A DNA stretch of 51,720 nucleotides from Desulfobulbus elongatus DSM 2908. Lineage in GTDB: Bacteria; Desulfobacterota; Desulfobulbia; Desulfobulbales; Desulfobulbaceae. Numbering within the stretch: position 1 is the first letter of the stretch; each line of letters opens with the position of its first letter. A program made the position numbers and the translations under genes. Positions 43,764 to 51,720 of this stretch are shown here, one piece after another. The notes beneath the pieces were generated by a model, which ran no database searches, had not been told where the DNA came from, and saw only the letters and a list, made by a program, of their open reading frames with translations. Where the stretch lies: contig NZ_JHZB01000028.1 in NCBI RefSeq assembly GCF_000621145.1, forward strand, positions 1-51,720. The letters are read 5' to 3'.

Positions 43764-46700
43764 GGCTGTTGCCCATATTTTCCGTCCAGGTAAATGTCTG
43801 GTTAATATTTCTGAACGGTCCTGAAGTTCCACTGCGGTCGGAAACCGCATGATAAAAGAACGAACTCGCTCCAGCAGTGTTATTGATTGTAAAGGTAACA
43901 GTTCCATCTCCATTGTTTACGGCGCTTGCGCCACCGAAACCTCCGACCTGCAAAGCAGTGCTTGACCACTGAGAAGGATCAAGAAGGGTATCTTTAGCAG
44001 CCTGAAAAGTACCATAAACAAAATTTTTACCACCACCAGCATAAAAATCATTCCGCAAAGCGGCGGCTCCAGGAGAGTTTTGCATCTCCTGGCATTCTAC
44101 GGTACCAGAACCGTAGAACCTATTGCTACTTCCTCCGCCCGTAACAAAATCTACCAGGAACCTTGCATTACTCTCCCATGTAAGTCCGGAGGGATCGACC
44201 GCCATTACGGGATTGTTGCCGGCATAAGCATACAGATTGACATCGCCGCCGTCAAACCCCAGGGGGTCCTCGGAGATGAATCGTCCCACCTGGGGATCGT
44301 AGTAGCGGGCGCGCATGTAATAGAAGCCGTCGGGTTCGGCCATGACCCCGTGCCGGCCGGCATACTTGAAGGGCTGGGGCACGGTTTCCTCCTGGTTGGC
44401 GATGACGCCGTATGGAGTGTAGGCGTACTTGTTGATTATGCGTTTGCCGATGTCGGTCATGGCCACGGTATGGCCGGTGGCGTCGAAGTGGTAGCAGTAG
44501 AGCGCACCGGTGGGGGTGGCCATGGCCAGCAGGCCCAGGCCGTGGATGTAGTAACGGGTGATGACGTTGTTGCCGGTGGCCTCGGCGATGAGGTTGCCGT
44601 TCAGGTCGTAGACATAACGGGTGACCACCCCATCGCGCACCACTTCCAGCCGGTTGCCCGCGCCGTCGTACCGGAACTGCTCGTTGACCGAGGCCCCGCC
44701 GATGCCGGTGAGCCGGTGCTCGTAGTCGAAGGTATAGGTGTTGCCATACCCGGAGGCGAGCTGGCCCTCGTCGTCGTAGGTGAAGGTGGCGGTGTTGGCG
44801 GTGAGCAGCCGGTTTTTCCTGGCGTTGAAGGTCAGGGCCACGCTGCCGGTGCCCACGGCCGGATTGAGCGGTGCGGTCTGGGAGCTGTGGATGCGGTTGC
44901 CGTTGCCGTCCAGGGTGAAACGGTAGGAGGCGATAATGCTGCCGGAACCGCCGGCCAGGTTCTGCAGGTCGACCAGCCGGTTGGCATTGTCGTAGCCGAA
45001 GCCCGTCACCGTGCCGTTGAACTGGGAAAGCCCGATGAGCCTGCCGGCATCGTCGTAGGTGTAAGTGGCGGCCAGGCCCAGCCAGTCGGCCTGCACCGCG
45101 GTCAGCCGGTTGGCGGCGTCGTAGGCGTAGCTCACCGTCGTGCCGTCGGGATAGGTGAGCCGGGTCAGGTTGCCGGCGTCGTCGTACTGGTAGCCGCTGG
45201 TGAAGCCGTTGGCGTCGGTGAGGCTCGTGGGCCGTCCTGCCGCGTCATAGTCCAGGGAGGTGGTGCCCAGGCTGTCCCGGCGCTGCCACAGTCGGTCGTG
45301 CAGGTCGTAGATATATGCGGTGGTGGTATTGTCCGGGTAGGTGATGGCGGCCAGCTTGCCGCTGGGGCTGTAGCCGTAGCTGACGGTGTGATTGTTGCGG
45401 TCGGTCCTGGCCAGGAGCTGGCCGGCGTTGTCGTAGCTGAACCCGGTCGTCTTGGCGAGCGGGTCGGTGACGAGGGTCGGCAGATTGCGCTTGTCGTAGG
45501 CAAAGGTGGTCCGCGTCCCGGCCTGATCGGTCAGTGCGGTCATCCTGCCGATGGCGTCATAGGCGTAGGTCACCGCCGGATGGCTGCCGACCGTGCTGGT
45601 GGCCGGGTTGCCTAGGCTGTCATAGGTCAGGGTGGTGGCCACGTCCCTGCCGTCCCGGCTGGTCTGCAACTGGCCATTGTTATAATAGGCCCTTGAGGTG
45701 CTCACCGAACTGCCGGCGGTGGGATAGACCGTGCTCTGGATCAGGTGATGCTCGCTGTCGTAGACGTTGTGGCGGCGATGGTCGAGCGGGTCGGCGGTAT
45801 CGGTGAGCCGATGGAGGGTGTCGTAGGTGAAGTGCGAGGTCTTGCCGAGGGCGTTGGTGGCCCGGGTCAGGTTATGGTTGCCGTCATAGAGGGAGGAGGT
45901 GACGTTCGCGCGTGGATCGACGGTCCGGATAACGTGATCCTGGCCGTCGAACTCCCTCTTGACCGTATGGCCGAGGGCATCCTCGATGGCGTACTCCCGG
46001 CCTCGCCGGTCGTAATGGTAGGTGGTGGCGTTGCCCACCGGGTCGACTTCCTGGTTGCGGAAACCCGAGAAATAGAAACTGTAGGTGGCGGTGGCTGGTG
46101 TGCCTTGCCGGGGCACGGTCTGGGTCATGACGCGGCCCAGGGAGTCGTAGGCGTTCGTGGCGGTGGTGATGGCCAGCGGATTGGTGATGGTGGTCAGGCG
46201 GTGGCCGTTGTCGTAGCCGTAGGACCAGCTCTTGGCTTCCGGGTCGGTATAGGTGACGAGGTCGTTGGCGTTGTAGCCGTAGCTGACCGACCTGCCGGTG
46301 GAATCGGTGACCCGGTTCACCCGCGCGTTGGCGTCATAGGTCAGGGTGAGGGTGCGATTGAAGGCATCCCGCACCGTGGCCAGGTTGCCCGCGGCGTTGT
46401 AGGTGAAGGTCAGGGTGTTGCCGTCGATGTCGGCCAACCCGCTGGCCCGCTTGTTGGCATTGAAATCGATACGGGTGCCGAAGCGCTCGACGAGACTGAA
46501 GGTGCCGTCGCCGTTTTTGATCAGCTTGGTGGTGATGCCTGGAGGTGCGGCGTAGATGCCATCGGCCAGTTTGACGAACTCCATCGACTTCTTGCCCAGA
46601 TGGACGACCATGGCATTGTCGATCACCTGGTCGACGGCCCATTTGCTGACGAGGGAGGAGGCGAGCCAGCCGGTGATGTCGTCTTTTACCTTGAGGATGT

Positions 46701-49524
46701 CGTAACCGACATAGAGGGAGGCGATCAGGGAGGCCGCGTCAATCGGCTGCCGCAGCCCGAGCCCCGGTTCGCCGTGGCTTGTCGCGGTGAGATGGATGTC
46801 GTAGTTATGGCTCCAGCCGTTGCCCATGGTGCGCCTGGCCATGGCGTCGGCGCTGGTATAGGAACGGCTGAAGGCGAGCCCCATGGGCGACGCGCCGCCA
46901 AGGGCGAGGTCGGTATGGTCAAACAGGAACGAGCCGCCGGCCATGTCCACCGGGTCTCTGCCGGTGGAAGGCGGCACCGTCGTGACGTTCATGTGCACCG
47001 TGGCGGGAGTGGGGGCCGTTACCTGGGCGACAGCGGTGTTCTGGCTGACAGTCGGGGTGCTGACCGCCCCTTGGTTCGCCGCATACCCACCGAAGTAGCC
47101 GCCACCGATAATCATCCCCATGGACATGGAACTGCTGGTGAAATACTTGCTGATATATCCTTTGCCCCGCCACTGGTTCAGGGTGAGCTGGCCGTTGTCG
47201 GGCAGCACCAGGACCCGGCTGGCGTTGACCTGGCTCTGGAAGTCGTTCAGTTCGGCGGTGGTATAGTTGACCAGCTGCGGCCTGACCGCGGCATAGTTGG
47301 CGCTGCTGGCGAGAAACACCTTGCGGCCCGTGGCGTTGGCGATCTGGAAGAGCTTCATGGTGGAAACGCCGGGGTTGCCGGAACCGGTCAATTGCTCGAG
47401 AACACCGTGTTCGAAGGCACTGGCCACGAGAGGAAAGATTTTGCTGTGGGCGACCACATCCGCATCGATGTTGTGCCGGGAGAGGGTGCTGCCCGACCCG
47501 GCCTTGACATCGATGTAATAACCGGCCTCCTGGGCCATCATCCCCACGTTGTGATGCCTGATGGACACGGTCTCGGCAATGTCTGCAAGGAGCTTCGATG
47601 ATTGCGCGACCTCTTTGAGCCAGGTCATCCCCATCAGATGCAGCGTCTCTCCCATGACCGCTTCGGTGGTATCGGCAAGCCCTTGCGCCCTGTACCTGTC
47701 CAGCTGCTGCTGCCGCTTGGCCAGGAGCGTGTCGGATACGCCGCCGAAGTTGTAGACGATGGCGTAACGCCTGCCGCTCTCCGGCGTGTAGGTAACGGAC
47801 TGGTCCTGATAGGTTCCGTTGTTGGCGGCATAGGGGTGGTTGATGGCGACGGTGCAGTTGGCGCGACTGCCAAGGGTGGTGGCGGTGCCGGAGGCAAGCA
47901 GGGTTCCATCCAATCGCAGTTCCGGATGATTGTCGGACCCGGCATAGGTGAGGGTCAAGCGGTTGCCGGAAAGATCCTGGATGTTGGCGGTGTAATCGAT
48001 ACCGGCGTATTGAATGCGGATCGTGGCGACATGCGTGGCCGGGATATCGCTCCAGGTGGCGGTGACTGTCGGGGAAAACGGCAGAGTGGTGACATACTGC
48101 GCCAGGGTGGTCTGGGCTATGCTGCGCCCGCCACCGATTTCCTCGACAGACTTGTTGGGGTGCTGGCTCCGGATGGTTGCCGCAAGATTGGTGGCATAGG
48201 TCGCAAGCTTGCCTTTGATGCTCCCTTCGTTCATGTTCTGAACGTAATCCGCTCCCACCGTGGCGCCCGTTGTGGCTCCGGCCAGGAAATCTGCCTGGCT
48301 GTAGCCCAGGGCAGCGGCCAGATCGATTTTCTGGGCCGGGGTGTAAGTCTTGAAGGCCGGATCGAAGAGGTAGTCGACACCGTCAATGGTGGCCTTGACC
48401 CATACCCGATCCATGAGGGCTGTCGCATTGGAGTAGATTGAAAGTGGAATGCCGCCGCTGGCAATGACCTTGCTGACGGCCTGCCAGGTGACATCCACCC
48501 CCAGCCAGTTGGCGACATTGGCACCCGGAATGGTCATCTTGCCGTAAACGTATTGGGCGGTGAAGCCGCTGGCCCGCAACAGGGCGATCATCAGGGAGGC
48601 CTGGTCGAAGTCGTTGCCGCTGCCATCGAGGTAGGTGAGGGTGGCTCCCTTGAGCGAACCGAAATAGGGAACATACTCGATGTTGTTGTGAACGTAATCG
48701 TAGATGAGCTTGGGATCGTTGCGCAACGCCCGCGCCAGCTCGGTTATCTCGGGCGAGGCGGTGGTTGCGGCCATCGGCTCCAGCTTCATGCCCCTAACCT
48801 GTTCGACGGCCTTGTAATAGGCCTTGGCCTCGTCCGGGCTGACCGGGTCGGCGGTGGACATGAACCAGCCCGGCCCGGATATGCCCGTTGTCGCCGGGGT
48901 GGACTCTTCCGCACAGACCGCGCGCGGCAGCGCAGGCAGGGCAAGGAGGAGCAGCAGGATCGTCAAAAGTGTACGGTTGGTTTTTCGGGGCAGTTTCCGC
49001 ATGCCCAGACCCATGAGCAGCAGCAGGAGAAATCCCGTGGCAAGATCGCTCATCAGCGGGACGTCGCCATCCGAGGAAGGAGGGTGGGATGTCGGGTCAA
49101 GCGGATTGGTGCCGGCTGCCACCTCTGCGCCATCGTTCACCCCGTCGCCGTCGCTGTCGGGATTGTGAGGGGCGGTCCCCGCCTGGTACTCGGCCAGATT
49201 GGAGAGACCGTCGCCGTCCGCATCCGTTTGGGCGTCGGCAGGATCGTCCGGGTCGAGGTCATGCGCGGTCTCCCATCCATCCGGCATCCCGTCGCCGTCC
49301 GTATCCACTATGCTGTTGGTGGTGTCTCTCCGGGTGATGTTGCCGACCGCATCAAAGGTGTTGCCAATGGTTGCAAGCGTGGTGCCGTCGTTGTTTGCCA
49401 TGGAGGTCAGGCGACCGAGATCGTCATAGCTATATGAAACCTCGACCGCCAGGGCCGGACGGCAACAGACGACCAGGAGCGTTGTGATCACCACGCCTGT
49501 AAAAGACCATTTTTTCCGTTTCAT
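43753..49524 (-). CDS. Large secreted YD-repeat (Rhs) protein with an internal exosortase-type sorting motif
   Basis: The 1923-residue protein has, in order: a signal peptide (1-26); a short YD-like piece; calcium-binding type 3 repeats (about 73-145, DTDGDGMPDGWE and DSDGDGVNDG); VPLMSDLATG plus a hydrophobic run and basic MRKLPRK (155-181), like an IPTL-type exosortase signal; a second signal-like segment (186-205, ending PRAVCA); a transglutaminase-like domain (about 265-390) lacking the catalytic Cys (Asp305 instead) and His; a long middle region; many YD repeats (about 950-1700); the Rhs core (YYMRARYYDPQVGRF ... DPSGL); and a variable 142-residue tip. It has no PAAR domain, so export is Sec-dependent. 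It follows xrtH and its partner in one operon, 17 bp after the latter. The ATG at 49524 has GGAGG-type upstream sequence. The tip's activity is unknown. Confidence 0.9.
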   Translation of the reverse strand: MKRKKWSFTGVVITTLLVVCCRPALAVEVSYSYDDLGRLTSMANNDGTTLATIGNTFDAVGNITRRDTTNSIVDTDGDGMPDGWETAHDLDPDDPADAQTDADGDGLSNLAEYQAGTAPHNPDSDGDGVNDGAEVAAGTNPLDPTSHPPSSDGDVPLMSDLATGFLLLLLMGLGMRKLPRKTNRTLLTILLLLLALPALPRAVCAEESTPATTGISGPGWFMSTADPVSPDEAKAYYKAVEQVRGMKLEPMAATTASPEITELARALRNDPKLIYDYVHNNIEYVPYFGSLKGATLTYLDGSGNDFDQASLMIALLRASGFTAQYVYGKMTIPGANVANWLGVDVTWQAVSKVIASGGIPLSIYSNATALMDRVWVKATIDGVDYLFDPAFKTYTPAQKIDLAAALGYSQADFLAGATTGATVGADYVQNMNEGSIKGKLATYATNLAATIRSQHPNKSVEEIGGGRSIAQTTLAQYVTTLPFSPTVTATWSDIPATHVATIRIQYAGIDYTANIQDLSGNRLTLTYAGSDNHPELRLDGTLLASGTATTLGSRANCTVAINHPYAANNGTYQDQSVTYTPESGRRYAIVYNFGGVSDTLLAKRQQQLDRYRAQGLADTTEAVMGETLHLMGMTWLKEVAQSSKLLADIAETVSIRHHNVGMMAQEAGYYIDVKAGSGSTLSRHNIDADVVAHSKIFPLVASAFEHGVLEQLTGSGNPGVSTMKLFQIANATGRKVFLASSANYAAVRPQLVNYTTAELNDFQSQVNASRVLVLPDNGQLTLNQWRGKGYISKYFTSSSMSMGMIIGGGYFGGYAANQGAVSTPTVSQNTAVAQVTAPTPATVHMNVTTVPPSTGRDPVDMAGGSFLFDHTDLALGGASPMGLAFSRSYTSADAMARRTMGNGWSHNYDIHLTATSHGEPGLGLRQPIDAASLIASLYVGYDILKVKDDITGWLASSLVSKWAVDQVIDNAMVVHLGKKSMEFVKLADGIYAAPPGITTKLIKNGDGTFSLVERFGTRIDFNANKRASGLADIDGNTLTFTYNAAGNLATVRDAFNRTLTLTYDANARVNRVTDSTGRSVSYGYNANDLVTYTDPEAKSWSYGYDNGHRLTTITNPLAITTATNAYDSLGRVMTQTVPRQGTPATATYSFYFSGFRNQEVDPVGNATTYHYDRRGREYAIEDALGHTVKREFDGQDHVIRTVDPRANVTSSLYDGNHNLTRATNALGKTSHFTYDTLHRLTDTADPLDHRRHNVYDSEHHLIQSTVYPTAGSSVSTSRAYYNNGQLQTSRDGRDVATTLTYDSLGNPATSTVGSHPAVTYAYDAIGRMTALTDQAGTRTTFAYDKRNLPTLVTDPLAKTTGFSYDNAGQLLARTDRNNHTVSYGYSPSGKLAAITYPDNTTTAYIYDLHDRLWQRRDSLGTTSLDYDAAGRPTSLTDANGFTSGYQYDDAGNLTRLTYPDGTTVSYAYDAANRLTAVQADWLGLAATYTYDDAGRLIGLSQFNGTVTGFGYDNANRLVDLQNLAGGSGSIIASYRFTLDGNGNRIHSSQTAPLNPAVGTGSVALTFNARKNRLLTANTATFTYDDEGQLASGYGNTYTFDYEHRLTGIGGASVNEQFRYDGAGNRLEVVRDGVVTRYVYDLNGNLIAEATGNNVITRYYIHGLGLLAMATPTGALYCYHFDATGHTVAMTDIGKRIINKYAYTPYGVIANQEETVPQPFKYAGRHGVMAEPDGFYYMRARYYDPQVGRFISEDPLGFDGGDVNLYAYAGNNPVMAVDPSGLTWESNARFLVDFVTGGGSSNRFYGSGTVECQEMQNSPGAAALRNDFYAGGGKNFVYGTFQAAKDTLLDPSQWSSTALQVGGFGGASAVNNGDGTVTFTINNTAGASSFFYHAVSDRSGTSGPFRNINQTFTWTENMGNSHGK

Positions 49525-49541
49525 CTCTTTCCCCCCTCCAT

Positions 49542-50183
49542 TTATTCGTTCTTCAGCCCCTCTGGTTTGAGGGAAAGACGTTTATGATTCAGATTCACCG
49601 ATGCCGAGGAAGCAACCGCAACCGTCACGATTGCCGCGGCCACGGACAGACCCCATCTACCGCCGCCATTGAGGAAGTAGAGCCAACGCATTGTCAGGCT
49701 GGGCGGGTTGCCTGGAGCGAACTGGTTGAACAGGATATCCTCGATGGCGCCCACCAGGACGAACGGAACATCCAGGGCCGTGAGGAGAACGAGTGAAAAC
49801 GCCGCGCCAGTGACAAGCCGTTTCTTGCTGGTCGGCACAATGGCCCCGGCCGCACCGACCAGGGGCAACAGGATCACCAGCGGCTGAAAGGCATGGCCAA
49901 GCAGGGTCGAACTCGAGACGGCCGTTCCCGCCGCCAGCCGGTTCATGCCTACGTAATAAGGTGAATTGAAGATCACTTGCAGGGTGATGAGCCGTTCGCT
50001 TCCGCTTGTGTCGATCAGGAGATGCTGAATGTCCACGAATGGGAAGATCGCCTCGATCTCGAAACGGTACAGAGGCAGGAACAGGGTGCCGCATGCCTCT
50101 CCGGCCACAAGAAACAGGGCGGCGAGAGCGCCCGCGCTCGCCAGGGCGACAAGGGCGGCGTTCCTAACATCCGGGTTCTGCAT
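49542..50183 (-). CDS. Exosortase H-associated membrane protein
   Basis: The 213-residue product has four likely membrane spans (about 10-28, 108-125, 130-150 and 175-192) with a periplasmic loop between the first two (about 30-105, with PLYRFEIEAIFPFVDIQHLL). The family is found next to exosortase H genes and probably helps the protease recognise or process its substrates. It overlaps xrtH by 20 bp and ends 17 bp before the Rhs gene, so the three form one translation-coupled unit. I recognise the family from context and the hydrophobic pattern, not from any catalytic motif. Confidence 0.75.
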   Translation of the reverse strand: MQNPDVRNAALVALASAGALAALFLVAGEACGTLFLPLYRFEIEAIFPFVDIQHLLIDTSGSERLITLQVIFNSPYYVGMNRLAAGTAVSSSTLLGHAFQPLVILLPLVGAAGAIVPTSKKRLVTGAAFSLVLLTALDVPFVLVGAIEDILFNQFAPGNPPSLTMRWLYFLNGGGRWGLSVAAAIVTVAVASSASVNLNHKRLSLKPEGLKNE

Positions 50184-50700
50184 GAGGGCCTTTCAGCGGC
50201 AGGTTAGTCCACCAGACAAAGAAAAGTCCGATGCTCGTGATGATCAGGATCGGCCAGACCATGGCATGGAGCGGATCGAACCAGTTTTTTGCAAAACGCA
50301 GGGCAAAGTACAGGCTTGTTATGCGGCTGACGTTCAGGAGGAAAACCAGGGCGATGCCCAGCCCCATCCCGATCAGCGTATGTTTCCAGGTCGAGCGGAA
50401 TGCCAACAGGGCGGCAAGCAACAGGAAGATCGCCTCCGTCCCCTCGCAGCCGTCCAAAACGGAAAGGCGGGCAGTGGAAGACACCAGCCGGTTGCCCTGC
50501 GCCGACACCTTCTCGCCGGGATGAATCATATTGATACAGGTCACGCTTGGAACAACGGCCAAGGCGGAGACGATGCCGGCTTCAACGGCGGTTCCCCTGA
50601 GCTGTTGATAGACAAACTGCTGACCGGAGAAGAGCAGGAGAAACAAAACGGCGAAGATCGTCAAGCTCTGCCGGTTCGTTCTTGATGGAGACACCTTCAT
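50164..50700 (-). CDS. xrtH: Exosortase H (IPTL-CTERM-type sorting protease/transpeptidase)
   Basis: The 178-residue integral membrane protein has the short form typical of exosortase H. The catalytic triad is visible as Cys85 (DGCEGTEA), Arg126 (LNVSRITSLYFALR) and His145 (FDPLHAMVWP), each at the end of a membrane span. Exosortases cleave proteins with a C-terminal signal made of a short motif, a membrane span and a basic tail, then pass them to the surface or to another anchor. Exosortase H is paired with IPTLxxWG-type signals. The only protein with a similar motif in this window is the Rhs protein in the same operon. The ATG at 50700 has no strong ribosome-binding site. Confidence 0.85.
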   Translation of the reverse strand: MKVSPSRTNRQSLTIFAVLFLLLFSGQQFVYQQLRGTAVEAGIVSALAVVPSVTCINMIHPGEKVSAQGNRLVSSTARLSVLDGCEGTEAIFLLLAALLAFRSTWKHTLIGMGLGIALVFLLNVSRITSLYFALRFAKNWFDPLHAMVWPILIITSIGLFFVWWTNLPLKGPHAEPGC

Positions 50701-51260
50701 GGCAAGAGAGATGGCTGGGTCATGTTGAGCATTGATACATCCTGTTGATTATACTTTGTTTTATATGTTGACGATTGTTTTCCGGACAATCATCAAATAA
50801 TATAAAAAATACTGTATAGAATGACTGGTTGCTTCCATGCAATCTATATTCAACCTGCGGATAATTTTCATTGATATGTGTAATATAACAAAAATCTATC
50901 AATAACTATGACCAACTGTAACATTATGATGATTGGTTGTTTTTTAATAGACCGTTTCATTTCAAATTAATCAATAGGTAAAAATACTGAACAATTATTA
51001 GGTAGATCTACCGTAGTTCAATAAAATGCATCGTCATTTTAGCGCATTATCCGTTGTCATTTGATACTGACAAATGAAAATGAAACAGAGATGTTATGCG
51101 TCTTTGACGTGATTGTCATTGAATGCAAACAAAGGAGGGCAAAAGGTGCAGATGAAGTTCACTCATCGGCCGGAGCAGGTGCCGCAAGCTGTTTTCTGCC
51201 GCCAATTGCGGGCTGTTTCGTCAAAGGATTTTCCGGCTGTCTGAAATAGCGGGCAGAGCA
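50701..51260. other. AT-rich region upstream of the exosortase operon
   Basis: These 560 bp hold no convincing gene and are markedly AT-rich from 50700 to about 51100. They contain GATTGT ... ACAATC arms (50773-50791) and, on the minus strand, a perfect -10-like TATAAT (50753-50748). A short frame at 51061-51249 is probably not a gene. The stretch probably contains the operon promoter and may be a target for xenogeneic silencing. Confidence 0.5.
50748..50753 (-). promoter_or_regulatory. Candidate -10 element of the xrtH operon
   Basis: TATAAT on the minus strand lies 48 bp before the xrtH ATG. No good -35 is seen at 16-18 bp, so a helper regulator may be needed or the match may be chance. 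Confidence 0.35.
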
Positions 51261-51286
51261 GGGGGGGAATACTGAAGGGTGGAGTG

Positions 51287-51403
51287 ACGCCCCGGGAAAG
51301 CATGCCCGCCTTCGTCCAGGTGGTGATGCAGGCGGCCCCGACCACCCATTTCGTCTCCCTGGCGCAGACGCTGCTGTTCCGGGGCGCGGGCCTTGAGGGC
51401 ATC
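51287..51403 (+). pseudogene. ABC-2 permease C-terminal fragment, cut by an insertion sequence
   Basis: One frame reads TPRESMPAFVQVVMQAAPTTHF followed by VSLAQTLLFRGAGLEGI, which is the conserved membrane region near the end of ABC-2 permeases of the YhhJ type. There is no start upstream and the sequence diverges after GLEGI, where the neighbouring insertion element probably begins. It is a relic, about 39 residues long, of an export permease gene. Confidence 0.6.
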
Positions 51404-51720
51404 TTGAAATTTAGTTCAGTAATTCCCGGCAGCCTTTACCGGCTTTTTTTTACAAAGATCATGCTTTCCTGGTGCTTGATTCGATCGGTTTTGCCCCCTG
51501 ACAGCGCTTCACTCGGCGCTCGATGGCGTTCTTTTGCCATGTTGCCGCCTCTTGGACGCACTTCACCTGTTTGTCGCCAGAAGCATCACCATCCGGTCAA
51601 TGTTGTACACCAGATTGCGCAAACCGATCTTTGCTCGGGCTCGGGCTATGCCAATCGTGCGCAACAGCAAATTCCCCGCTCTCTGAGCCTGCACACCAAA
51701 GACGTGCTCGACGCGCGAAC
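51404..51720 (-). mobile_element. IS5-family insertion sequence, transposase 3' end (partial)
   Basis: The window ends inside an insertion element whose transposase gene is on the minus strand. Its left boundary is placed near 51404-51425, where the ABC-2 permease reading frame stops matching. The terminal inverted repeat cannot be confirmed because the other end is outside the window. Confidence 0.6.
51563..51720 (-). CDS. IS5-family transposase, C-terminal fragment
   Basis: The frame that ends at the TGA at 51565-51563 encodes RVEHVFGVQAQRAGNLLLRT followed by GLRNLVYNIDRMVMLLATNR, the usual end of IS5-type DDE transposases, with the catalytic Glu in the VEHVFG segment. Only about 52 codons lie in the window, so completeness is unknown. 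Confidence 0.82.
   Translation of the reverse strand, partial: SRVEHVFGVQAQRAGNLLLRTIGIARARAKIGLRNLVYNIDRMVMLLATNR

Noticed and set aside
51061-51249. Small gene in the AT-rich region upstream of xrtH
   Set aside because: The 62-residue frame changes composition halfway, lacks a recognisable motif and has no clear ribosome-binding site.

Overview
The window is a stretch of a GC-rich Gram-negative chromosome, most likely a sulfate-reducing-type deltaproteobacterium (Desulfobacterota, Desulfobulbus-like). This is inferred from the gene set: a B12-dependent class II ribonucleotide reductase, LpxI in place of LpxH, a phoH-ybeY-pdxJ cluster and an exosortase H locus. I did no database comparison, so the taxon is only a best guess.

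Layout. Positions 1-3182 are an accessory region: the 3' end of an IS21-type element (1-352) breaks a tyrosine recombinase gene, followed by a small membrane/coiled-coil protein and a complete P4-type integrase (1657-2892, -) beside a tRNA-Leu(UAA). Positions 3386-6447 (-) carry a DsbA/DsbG-like protein, PhoH/YbeZ and an in-frame YbeY-PdxJ fusion. Next come nrdJ (6961-9132) behind two NrdR-like boxes, rlpA, a lipoprotein, a DedA protein, and an ABC system (ATPase, GldF-GldG fusion permease, DUF4340 protein; 12089-16964). Positions 17058-21644 hold eptA and yqaA (-) divergent from a two-component system, probably an envelope-modification module. A DUF2332 protein, an outer-membrane barrel protein and NamZ (DUF1343) follow. 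Positions 26033-32382 are a lipid A run (lpxD, fabZ, lpxA, lpxI), then asnS and hflX. A convergent pyrE, zinc-ribbon and PilZ operon and then glmS follow.

Positions 36053-42690 are an AcrAB-TolC type efflux operon ending in its own AcrR-like repressor gene. A sequence very close to the E. coli AcrR operator covers its promoter.

The most unusual locus is 43365-50700 (-), a tightly packed operon of exosortase H, an exosortase-H-associated membrane protein, a 1923-residue secreted YD-repeat/Rhs protein and a small AT-rich lipoprotein that overlaps the end of the Rhs gene. The Rhs protein carries an exosortase-type sorting motif near residue 155 instead of at its C-terminus, followed by a second export-signal-like segment, as if a complete small exosortase substrate had been fused to a secreted Rhs protein. 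A 475-bp copy of part of the Rhs repeat region lies just downstream of the operon. The right edge (51287-51720) is a decayed ABC-2 permease fragment cut by an IS5-type element.

Other points to check are an ATT start codon for HflX and a terminator-like hairpin in the leader of the ABC operon.
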